The translations under genes and the position numbers were made by a program. A stretch of DNA of 64,000 nucleotides from Panulirus ornatus (lineage: Eukaryota; Arthropoda; Malacostraca; Decapoda; Palinuridae): positions 13,109,661-13,173,660 of the forward strand of contig NC_092279.1 of the NCBI RefSeq assembly GCF_036320965.1. The letters are read 5' to 3'. The notes under the pieces were generated by a model. That model was not told the origin of the DNA and searched no databases. It saw nothing but the letters and a program-made list of their open reading frames with translations. This document shows positions 50,946-64,000 of the stretch, one piece after another. Position 1 is the first letter of the stretch. Each line of letters begins with the position of its first letter.

Positions 50946-52300
50946 CCAGGATAACATTGTGGACGACGTAATATGCTGCCTGACGACGCTAGTCTTTTAG
51001 AGCGATGTGGAGACGCTCCTCCTCCCCCATGTTCCTCTTCCACCCACTGCGACCTCGTCAGGAGCGCGCGATGAGCAGAAGGAAACGCGTGGCGTTGATA
51101 CAGGTGTCACCTGTTGCCCGGCGCGTGCCGTGAAAAACGAATGGCCCGCTGACGTGATAATTCAAAACGCCACAGCTAATTTCGAGTGGCTTTTTCTGGC
51201 TGGACAGCAACAACGGGAGAGTTCGGGAGGTAATGACATCGGCCCTGAAGGGTCGTTTTTGTCGGCGGTGGAATGACTTTTCAACCCCAGCTGCTCCCGT
51301 GAGAACGTACGAGCAGCCAGTTGTATCTCTCTTTCTTCATCGTGTGTGTCGACGTGTGTTTTATAGCTCCTCGTGTAATGACACCGTCTTGTTATGTTCA
51401 GATGATGACGCACAGGAAACATGATCATGCCCTGGGATATGTGGATGATTGCGATGATTGTAACATGTAATCGTACACTTACTTTGTTTGTATGGAATAC
51501 CTTTAAAACAGGGAAGAAGTGAATGACATAATGTGGTACGTAACAGCTACTTGTCCAAAATGCATTTCGAGTGGGACGATGTTTTGATGTTTCCCCAAGC
51601 AAGCCATTAAATATGAAGCAAATAATCACAAACATCATTAAATGCTTCATTACAGCCCTTCATGACCCCCCAGACATCATTACCTCCCCACAGCTATGGA
51701 GGGGACCATCTCTGTGTGACGTATGACCCTCAAAAGAAAACTGGTTGCACGTTGTATTCTACTGAATGAACCTCCTGACCTTCAGCGACACAACCATACG
51801 ATGGCAGAGTCGCTCCTGAAGACATCTTGAAGACCAGTGACCTGTGGACGAGAGACGATGTCTCTGGTGGACAGGTCAAAACACAACAGGTTCTCACCCT
51901 GCAGTCAGTAGCTCCAAGTGTTCTGAATTTCTCGGAGAGAATAAGCGGACCGACACACACACCATCCCCCGAAGTGAACTAGAATAGAGAAATTAGAAAA
52001 AAAAGAAACGTAGAATGAGTTAGAGGGGCGTAAAGTTGTCTCTGCCGTTGTGGAAGACCAGAGAATTCTCTGAGGAGGGGTTGTTTCCCCCGCGCCACAC
52101 CGCTTACAACGCAGTGCCAATACATTTTATGATGGTTCTCTCCCCTGCCCTCTGGTGGCCAGTTCACCCACTAATGAATATTCCTCCCACTCGTCCGCCC
52201 CGCCTGCCTGCCCACAGTCCTGGGAGGGCAGAAAACCATTGTAAATTTGGTAGTGTTGGGGTCCCGATGGTGAGGGGGAGGGAGGCAGATAGACAGAGAG

Positions 52301-52302
<2 letters not shown>
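50946..52302. other. Unique DNA, no recognised gene
   Basis: The plus frame 51007-51276 (89 codons, containing NEWPADVIIQNATANFEW) ends near a GGGAGGTAATG that could be a donor, but I see no family or acceptor. The rest is unremarkable. Confidence 0.45.

Positions 52303-52357
<55 letters not shown>
52303..52357. repeat. (AG)n microsatellite
   Basis: Pure AG run. Confidence 0.96.
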
Positions 52358-52360
<3 letters not shown>

Positions 52361-53364
52361 GGCGTCAGCGGCCATGGTAGGATGGGAGAAGATGTATGCT
52401 GGCAAGGAGGTGTCAGACGTAACCCATTACGTGGGGAAGCTAGATGTGGCTCGATATTTCGAGGAGAGGCTGCGTGACGATCGAACGTAGTGCAGGGAAG
52501 AACAATGAAACGGGAAGAAAGAAAAAGAAAACAAATGGAAAGCGAGAAAGAGAAAATAATGGTAAGATACACGAGCATGAGATGATACAAGACTTTAGGT
52601 TGATGTTACAGATTTTAGGCTTGTGGGAGACGTGATTCAGATGTGACTCCTCCCGAACTTGATAAGCCCGTGAGTAACCCCAAGCATCGGGAGGGCTCTG
52701 CAAAGGCAACGCAGGTAAGGCAGTCACGTGAGGCTTCACCTGTGCGCTGATGAATGCAAATGGGGACATCTGTTCCCCAGGCGAGATTGATAAGAGCGCA
52801 CGCGGTGATGGAGTGTGTGGGAGGGAGATGCGGGCAGATAGAGGGAGGGTGAATGGGGAGGGAGAGCGTCCGTCCGTAGAGTGGAACCCAGAGATTTAGT
52901 CGTTTATGTCGGAGGAAGAAGGTTGAGGAGGAGGAGTCCATCACCAGAGAGGCATAAGGTACTGGAGGGCCGCACACTGCCGTGAGAGCACGAACGGTGT
53001 TCTGATGACCTTAAACGCATTGAAGAAGGTGTTGCCATCAATAGACCTAAGACCCAAATACCCAACCAAACAAAATGTCATCGTTTATGTGTCATTCTGT
53101 AATGCGTTTGTAGTCTAGACTCGTTCCCATGATGGATCCGGCCAAATGGTGTGGAAATTGTGTTTGGTCTCTTCTGAGGCATGAAGGTTATGCGTTTCCC
53201 TGCATTTAGCCATTGTGGTGTTATTCGCATAACTTGAACAGTTGAAGAACTCTTAGGAGAACAGAGTGTAGGAGTAGATTATGGTGAGGGGGATGAACCC
53301 AGTGTGTTCTTGTGTTCATTGAGCTCGTGCCTCAAAGTTTGCTCAGCTCCTCCAGGCTGTACAG
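52358..53364. other. Unique DNA
   Basis: No gene or repeat family recognised. Confidence 0.5.
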
Positions 53365-53610
53365 CCCTCGACCACGACCTTGACGGCACAACCCTTGAGC
53401 ACGACGGCAAGACCCTTAGAAAGACGACGGTACGATCCTCGAGCGAGACGACGCAGACCTTTTCAGAACGATAGCACGACCTTTGAGCGCGAGGGTACAC
53501 GCCCCTTGAGCACCAGGTACGACCAGTGAACGCAACTGATCGACCCTTGGGTACGCTGACCTTTGACATGACCTTTAAGGAACGGGTCAAGGACAGGCAG
53601 GCAGGCAGGC
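53365..53610. repeat. Foldback-like element, left arm and core
   Basis: Left arm of about eight degenerate units (GAGCACGACGGCAAGACCC, GACGACGGTACGATCCTCGAG, GAGCGCGAGGGTACACGCC). Core TGACCTTTGACATGACCTTT, then AACGGGTCAAGGACAGG. The right arm is absent; a T run and unique DNA follow. Confidence 0.7.
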
Positions 53611-54275
<665 letters not shown>

Positions 54276-54865
54276 AATGATAACATTATCATTACTATAA
54301 GTAGTAGTAATATCATGATTCTCATTGTATCGTGACAAGTTTTTTGTTTACAGTTCTCATTATCATGATCACCATTCTCGTCGTAAGGGGGTCTTCGCAA
54401 CGCCGTCATTCACAAGGTGGGGGAATGAAGGTGTGACTGACTGCGCGACACAAGGGAGAGGCAGCGGCAACGGTCAGTCATGCGCAGCCAAGTAGACACG
54501 AGTGATAAACAAAGGCAACTTAAAGCAGTTTCCCCTCCCTCCCTCCCCCGTCACTGACCTGACCTGGCTCTGATGCAACCTGACCTTTAAAACTGTAGTC
54601 TTACCCGAGTTAAATACATACATATGAAAAAAAATGAATTAACCGTCAACACCTCACGCCATTGTCAAAAAGAAAGGGCCAAATGCTTTTTATTATTCAT
54701 GCACCGTCAGCTGCAGTAATTTGATTTATTCACGGTTGATAAACATAACGAATTGAAATGGGAGTTCGATGTAGGAAAAAAAATATATATATATATATTA
54801 TACTTTTACAGGAGGGTGGGTTACGTTCGTTTATTGGAAAGGGATTTTCTTTTTATTGTGTTGGT

Positions 54866-54870
<5 letters not shown>
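54276..54870. other. Unique AT-rich DNA
   Basis: Contains CTGACCTGACCTGG and CCTGACCTTTAAAAC at 54556-54596, reminiscent of the foldback core but without arms. Nothing else recognised. Confidence 0.4.

Positions 54871-54906
<36 letters not shown>
54871..54906. repeat. (GT)n microsatellite
   Basis: Short GT run. Confidence 0.95.
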
Positions 54907-54910
<4 letters not shown>

Positions 54911-55065
54911 TCATTGTTTTGAATACGTGAGTGTATATGTTGCACAGGGAAGTTGACCCTCGTTTTTGCCTGAATTTGTACGTGACTGCATCGGAGAACG
55001 CAAATGAACTGGCCATGAACGAACGCAAACAAGAAAATGAAATTAAGTTCCATTTATCTCCTGTG

Positions 55066-55194
<129 letters not shown>

Positions 55195-55269
55195 CCGCAC
55201 ATCAGTTGATCAGCCGCATTCGTTAATGGGTCACTAGACCTGTGTTGTTGACTGATATGAACCCATTGA

Positions 55270-55560
55270 TTACGTAATCGTGCGATCCTTGAGTACGACT
55301 CTACGTTCCTCGGAAATTTGACGACACGTCTTTGAGTGCGACGATGACGTACTCGCAAGTCTCGTAACTTCTTACTCAGCGGTTGTAAAGTCGCACTCAA
55401 GGGTCGTAACGTCGTAATCAAGTTGCGTCACCGTCGTAATCAAGTAAGGTAACGTCGTATAATCAAGTTAGGTAACCATCGTAATCAAGTTACGTCACCG
55501 TCGCAGTCAAGTTACGTCACCGTCGCAATCAAGTTACGTCACCGTCGTACTGGCAGGTTC
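55270..55560. repeat. Foldback-like element, diverged subfamily
   Basis: Left side: GTGCGATCCTTGAGTACGAC and TTTGAGTGCGACGATGACG. Right side, opposite orientation: GTCGCACTCAAGGGTCGTAA, then six to seven units of about 22 bp (CAAGTTACGTCACCGTCG). The centre (about 55350-55390) lacks AGGTCA half-sites. The inverted layout is kept although the unit sequence has drifted. Confidence 0.65.
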
Positions 55561-55564
55561 AGTC

Positions 55565-56059
55565 ACGTTCATCGCCAGTCCGACATCACAGTATTTCAAC
55601 GCACTTAATTTTTTTTTCTCTTCGTCTTTCTTTTAGATAAAGACGCCCCGTCGCCTGTATTGCCGCTGCTAATTGCGCCACAGCAGGTATTAATAACGGG
55701 GGTAATTACACGCGTCTGAGGAGCGGGACGCATTGCAAAAGGTGAACCTGCCATCGAGTTATCTGACGACGGTTCAGAGAGGCAATATCACGTGACAGAC
55801 GGAGACCGAATTCTTTATTGTCTCATTAGGAAGGCAGGCATCCCTGACGGAAATGGACGCTCGGGCGCGATACCCATATTATATCAAAGCTTTTCTTTCT
55901 TTCTCTCTTTTTTTAAGAGCCTCGCGCAGTATGCACGTTGTCGGCCTTGTTTTATGGATGTAGATATTCGTTATATATCACGTATGAGCGGCAGACACAG
56001 GTGGACAAGAGCCTCAGAGGAAAGAAAAGAAGAGAAATCCTTGCTTTACCTCAGTCCCT
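55565..56059. other. Unique DNA
   Basis: No gene or repeat family recognised. Confidence 0.5.
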
Positions 56060-56216
56060 TTGTTCCTTCTTTTCGGAAAGTAATTCAGAAGAGGGGGGAG
56101 GATTTCCAGCCTCCCAAACTCCACTCACCCCCAGCAACTCCTACCTCACTTCTCCGACTGCTACCACACGCAGGAAAGATGCGTGGGCCACTTTCTTTCT
56201 CCCCATATCCCTAGGA
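56060..56216 (-). mobile_element. 250-bp SINE family, degenerate partial copy
   Basis: On the minus strand: CCTAGGGATATGGGGAGAAAG, ACGCATCTTTCCTGCGTGTG, AGGCTGGAAATCCTCCCCCC and TTCCGAAAAGAAGGAACA. It lacks the T tract and the terminal hairpin and has insertions. No AT arrays flank it, which fits great age. Confidence 0.75.
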
Positions 56217-56601
56217 AATGGGAGGAAAACTCATTACCGTTTTTAAGTTCCTAGTTCCTGTCCTCCCCGTCGCCGCTTGTTTATGATGATTTTGCAGTTT
56301 TCCAAATTTCCACCGGGTGGGGCTGGGGGCGCAGGTCAGACATTGGAGTGATGCTGTCTGTATAAATGGCTACGTCAGGGGGGGTTGAGGGACGACTGAG
56401 CAGGCAAGTCCTCGGTGTCTTCAGTGTTGTAGAAGTTGCATCGTGGGCAGGAAAAGTCTTGAAATATGTTAAATCGGTGTTTGCGGCGTCTGGAACGCAG
56501 ACGAGAAAGAGTAACCCGTACATGTCTAGGAACTGTGGTTTCACATGCCCAAGACAGTGTTGGGAAGGCACTTGTTCAGCGCTCATCGGGTCATTTCGGT
56601 G
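56217..56601. other. Unique DNA with overlapping open frames
   Basis: A minus frame of 101 codons and a plus frame of 113 codons overlap here. Neither shows a family I recognise. Confidence 0.4.
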
Positions 56602-56604
56602 TAT

Positions 56605-56648
<44 letters not shown>
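56602..56648. repeat. (GT)n microsatellite
   Basis: Pure GT run. Confidence 0.95.
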
Positions 56649-56655
<7 letters not shown>

Positions 56656-56929
56656 TTTCGTCAGTGCTGTGTTAGGGTTAGGAGCATCTGTGAGTATAGG
56701 CTGCTGAAGCGTGAAGCAGGGGTAGGGTTTTTGTTTCTACCTGGGGATTCGATGGTTAGTTATGATTTGTGGTCTGGATGAGGAAAGTCCAGTGCTGTTG
56801 CAGATAACCGAGCGCATTGAGGCCGGATTTCATTCGGAGGATTTCTCTCATGGGGCTAGAGAATGAGTGGTATGATAATGAGAACTTTCAGAACGAGATA
56901 AATAGAAACCTATCGATGAGTATGTCTTA

Positions 56930-57300
56930 CAGGATGCATAAGAAGCAGAAATGAACACTGCAAGCATAGTCTCCAGCGAAACAGACCAAAAGAAACTAGT
57001 GGGAGAGAATTGAGAAGCGTTTCACAAGCAAAATCTGGCATATATCAACTATACGAGAGGCTGAAGGAATTCAAACTCTATAGCCTAAAAAGAAGAAAAA
57101 GATTCATTACAGTCTATGCTCAATGCATGGCAACAAATTGATGAGACGACGTACAATTTTACGCATTTATAATCCTCTTTATAAGAAAGAAAGAGAGCCG
57201 TTATGTCTGTAAGAATATAGAGCTAGTGATATCACGCATAAGTATAAGAATGACTATAGGAACATGTAAAGGAAAACGATATATGAACGGAGGATTGAGA
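56930..57300 (+). pseudogene. Decayed CR1/L2-like LINE ORF fragment
   Basis: The frame at 57041-57139 reads YQLYERLKEFKLYSLKRRKR, then FITVYAQCMATN and a stop. The pattern ERLK-x-LYSL-x-RRR-R-x-I-x-Y is typical of the region after the reverse transcriptase in CR1- and L2-like LINEs. Following frames contain stops. It may belong to the same lineage as the minus-strand copy at 12.4-13.1 kb, which has LSYRERLEALHL at the same place. Limits are approximate. Confidence 0.6.
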
Positions 57301-57411
57301 TTTACGTGATGAATCGTACCAATAGAGAGAAACGGTGTCATTCATTCGACAGGATGAGCGGTAAGCACTACGCGCTAGCCCTTCCCTTTAGCAAAATGAC
57401 TAGGAAGTACT

Positions 57412-57412
<1 letters not shown>

Positions 57413-57501
<89 letters not shown>
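57413..57501. repeat. (CT)n microsatellite
   Basis: Pure CT run. Confidence 0.97.
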
Positions 57502-57503
<2 letters not shown>

Positions 57504-57776
57504 GCTGATAGCGCCAGCGCCGCCGCTGAATCCGCCTCGCACTAGGCCGGAAAATGACAAGTGATCGATCGATTAAGCACGCCTCTATTATTTCAGGTAG
57601 TGCCAGCGAGCGAACCTGTTGGGGCGGAGGTTAAATGTTCCTGGTGAGGTGGGTGGTGGTGGTGCTGGTCTGGGCCGCACCGAACCCAACCTCAACATAG
57701 GTTCCTCAAACCACCAACCCACCCCACCCGCCCGCCTGCCCTGTTCTCTCGTTCAGTCTTTCATCATACCTTCCCG

Positions 57777-57779
<3 letters not shown>

Positions 57780-57868
<89 letters not shown>
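57780..57868. repeat. (CT)n microsatellite
   Basis: Pure CT run. Confidence 0.97.
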
Positions 57869-57872
<4 letters not shown>

Positions 57873-58039
57873 CTTTTTCTTTCCCATTTCCTCGTATATT
57901 TCCCTCCCACCCTCCTTCGGTCTCCCGCACCATTTTCGAGCTTCACACCCCATTATCTGCGGGAGTAGCGGGGGGCCTCACCGCGCGTGACGTACCGGGT
58001 TGACGTCTGAACCGTAGGTGGGTTACCCTCCCATCACGA

Positions 58040-58185
58040 AGCGCCTTGGAGCACGGCCGCTCAGCCCTTGGCCTTGATCGGGCCCCTTGGCCTTGGACCT
58101 GACCCTTACGAGTTATAGGTCAAGGTCCACGCCCTTATGATAACCAAAGGGTCGTACTGTCGTGCTCAGAGGGGTTGAATGATGT
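58040..58185. repeat. Foldback-like element, short copy
   Basis: Left: CCTTGGAGCACGGCCGCTC. Core: GGACCTGACCCTTACGAG, then TTATAGGTCAAGGTCC, an inverted pair with a short loop. Right: AAAGGGTCGTACTGTCGTGC. One unit per arm. Confidence 0.7.
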
Positions 58186-58679
58186 CAACGTCTTCCAATG
58201 GTCCTTTCCCAAACCCACCCTCCCTCATCCTATTCTCCCCCCCCTCTCCCTCCCCGGTAACCGTGTAGCTCCCTTTCTCTACAACCCCTTTCCTTCCCCC
58301 ACCCCTTTCCCTCTGGCCGGCCGGCAGCGGACAAGCCGTGTGGAGTGAGCAAACACCTGGCTAATTAGGGGGCCGGGCCGACACTGGCAACAGTGTTCCC
58401 GATGTGGTCGGTTCACGGGCAGGGAGGAATTCTCTCGCACCCGCCATCACCGCCGCCGCTGATCTTCCTCCTCTTCTTTCCTTTACTCGGTTATCGAGAA
58501 GCGTCGGGAGATTGCGTAGGGATGTCCAGGGAGTGCAGCACACAGGCCTCGTGTGACGGCAGGAGATAGTGTGGTAGGAGGGGAGAGAGAAGGAAGCCGA
58601 GTGCTTGAGAAAGAGGGGAGATAAGATATCATCGGCGGATCTACAGATATTGTGAGAGATAGATGATGAAAACAACTTT

Positions 58680-58683
<4 letters not shown>
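58186..58683. other. Unique DNA, C-rich at its start
   Basis: Pyrimidine-rich to about 58320. No gene recognised. Confidence 0.5.
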
Positions 58684-58743
<60 letters not shown>

Positions 58744-58766
58744 ATTAAAACTACAGAGAGAGAGAG

Positions 58767-58840
<74 letters not shown>
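58684..58840. repeat. (CT)n, (AG)n and (AT)n arrays in series
   Basis: CT run 58684-58741, AG run about 58755-58771, AT run to 58840. The CT and AG runs could pair as inverted repeats around 13 bases. Confidence 0.95.
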
Positions 58841-58842
<2 letters not shown>

Positions 58843-58959
58843 CAATCTTTTTTAACATTATGATTGTGGCTGACAGCCATTTGGGCTGCTTCTCTTAAGC
58901 TGTCGGTGAGGATCAGAAGAATATCCAGACCGAAGTAAGATTCGCGTGCCATCAGATCG

Positions 58960-59050
58960 AAGCCGCTTCGCTCAAGTGGTTCAGTTGTCGTCTTGGTGCT
59001 TCGGTAAAGTGACTCAGTCGTCGTCTTGGTGCCTTGCTGAAGAAGTGGTT
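58960..59050 (+). repeat. Tandem repeat of about 36 bp, two to three units
   Basis: Units share GTGGTTCAGTTGTCGTCTTG and GTGACTCAGTCGTCGTCTTG followed by GTGC and a short spacer. Confidence 0.75.
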
Positions 59051-59439
59051 CAGCTTTGCATGATGTCCATCTTAGGGCGCTTACAGTCTGTGAGATTTGA
59101 GACGTTAATCGATGTAGAATTGGAAATCTATACATATATGAATTTCTTTTTCTTTCCTTTATTCATTTCATAATTACTCTGGGACCCCCCCCCCCCCCAC
59201 TTCGAAATGGCCTAGCGTTACTTCTAGAGCTTTTCTGTAGCCCCTAGGCTGCGCAACTTTCAGTAGCAGGGACATGATAGACTCCTTTTGGGGGTGAAAG
59301 TAAGTTGCCTCTCGTCGGCGCCAATGGGTTGGATACGACCTGACCTGTCAAATGGTTTCGAGTAATGTTTGTACCTGGGGTAATCCTCTTAGCGGCTGCC
59401 AGTGTGACTGGGGTCCGGAATCCACTGCGCCTTGCGAGA

Positions 59440-59735
59440 GGTTGATGCCGGGCGTGCAGACCGTGAATGCACGTTTCGCTACTTTCCTCCTGAAGGTGAA
59501 AGAAAGCACCTGATCCACACAGCCCCCTACCACACCTGGGAGCACACTGTTCCTCCCTAAGTGTTATGTTTTCTGTCAATGACATCACTCATCTCACTCA
59601 CCACTCTCCCGTACAACCTTGTGCTCAACAGACGCTCACCGCTTTGATTCGATGATGCACTACACAGGAAGTCCTCCAATCCTCAGGCAAATCGCCATTA
59701 AGAATTCCAGCTAACCAATCAAGAACGCAGTCATC
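59440..59735 (-). pseudogene. Decayed LINE reverse transcriptase, N-terminal region
   Basis: On the minus strand: LDWLAGILNGDLPEDWRTSC, then a broken stretch with LYGRVV, then LREEQCAPRCGRG and, one frame over, GCVDQVLSFTFRRKVAKRAF. This is the fingers region that precedes the AFMDLEKAYDR motif in LINEs like the 8.6-kb one, so the two fragments are complementary parts of related elements. At least one stop and two frame changes are present. Confidence 0.7.
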
Positions 59736-60487
59736 CCCTTGTCTTCAGAAACACGACTGTATTGCCATGCAACGTGACAGGTTGGTGTCGCCTCCGACAC
59801 TCCACAGTGACACGTGTTCATCAATTCGTTGATCACTGCCACTGGTGTTGTATCCTGGACGAGGGAATCTGAAAGTCTGGTTCAGTGAGGAGAATTTGCG
59901 ATAGATTTTTGAGGGGATTTCGATGGGAAACGAGGAATGTAAAAAAAAAAGAAAAAAAAAGATGGGAGCTTCGTATCGTTCGTATTGTGAGGGGGAGCAT
60001 CCCCCCACCCACATGAATCGGGGGGGACCCCCCCCCCCAATCGATTCATGTGTTTCTGTTTTTGCTCTGGAACAATGCAAGTTAGATAACAAAAATATTG
60101 CCTTTTTTTTTGCAAAATAAGGGGCAGTATTCCCTTAAAAAAAAAAGCAGGTCAAACAATGGAAAGGCTGGTTACTGACAATGCAATTAGTTAACGAGCT
60201 GGCTGTGGCTTGGACGTTTCTATAGCAGGAGTGGGGGGGGTAAAAAAAAAAGAAAGAAAGAAAGAAAAAGAGAGATGAGGTGGTCAAAGACACCCACGTG
60301 GGATTAGCAGGTGTGTTGTCCAAAGAGCGTGAACCGTTTTCTGTGGGTCATCGATACCCAGAACCTTGTCTGGAGGAGGACGAACCCTTGAGTGCCGCCG
60401 CCCCGCCGCCCCTTCCCGGTACGACCAGCGTCGCAGGGCATGACCGTCGGCCTGCGACCACCAGCAGAAGGTCGGGACTGGTGTCGT

Positions 60488-60489
<2 letters not shown>
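59736..60489. other. Unique DNA with homopolymer runs
   Basis: A runs near 59941 and 60139, a C run at about 60029-60038, and AAAG repeats near 60251. GGTACGACCAGCGTCGCAGG at 60418-60437 faintly recalls the foldback arm unit. No gene recognised. Confidence 0.45.

Positions 60490-60569
<80 letters not shown>
60490..60569. repeat. (AT)n array, 5' side of a SINE
   Basis: Pure AT run. Confidence 0.97.

Positions 60570-64000
<3,431 letters not shown>

Noticed and set aside
54556..54596. Another foldback core (CTGACCTGACC words)
   Set aside because: No arm units on either side; kept only as a note in the spacer entry.

Overview
This window looks like non-genic eukaryotic DNA, most likely from a decapod crustacean. 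That is an inference from its texture: very long, nearly pure (AT)n, (AG)n/(CT)n and (AC)n/(GT)n arrays every few hundred bases, AT-rich unique DNA between them, fragments of non-LTR retrotransposons, a Penelope-like fragment, and short interspersed elements. There are no operons, rRNA genes or phage-type genes, and I found no host gene that can be named. Most long open frames are artefacts of dinucleotide arrays or minisatellites. The one convincing protein-coding stretch is the C-terminal half of a LINE reverse transcriptase at 8599-9696. One GC-rich block at 42048-42187 has splice-site-like borders and may be a host exon.

Layout. 1-8.5 kb: unique DNA with arrays, a degenerate 22-bp tandem repeat and a tRNA-like SINE head near 7.3 kb. 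8.5-17.6 kb: LINE copy, its 3' tail again at 15.3 kb, a second LINE lineage on the minus strand at 12.4-13.1 kb, and two Penelope-like fragments, one carrying a hammerhead-ribozyme-like core. 18.2-25 kb: a 29-bp minisatellite, then about 6 kb with patchy but strong purine excess on the plus strand. 25.9-36.0 kb: a unit of about 5 kb present twice head to tail, joined at (AT)n arrays. 36-43.5 kb: LINE and SINE fragments, minisatellites of 30, 26 and 21 bp, a SINE with visible target-site duplications, and inverted-repeat elements with tandem-repeat arms. 43.5-64 kb: more arrays, degenerate LINE pieces and five copies of a SINE of about 250 bp, mostly bounded by (AT)n.

How parts relate. The 250-bp SINE and the LINE end in the same short 3' hairpin (CTCGC, four-base loop, GCGGG, enclosed by CGCT/AGCG or CGCT/GGCG) before an A-rich tail, as expected if the LINE enzyme mobilises the SINE. 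A second dispersed family, not matched to anything I know, has arms of about 21-bp tandem units in opposite orientation around a core rich in AGGTCA/TGACCT half-sites. I regard this family as the best candidate for something undescribed. Elements repeatedly abut (AT)n arrays, which also form the junctions of the 5-kb duplication.
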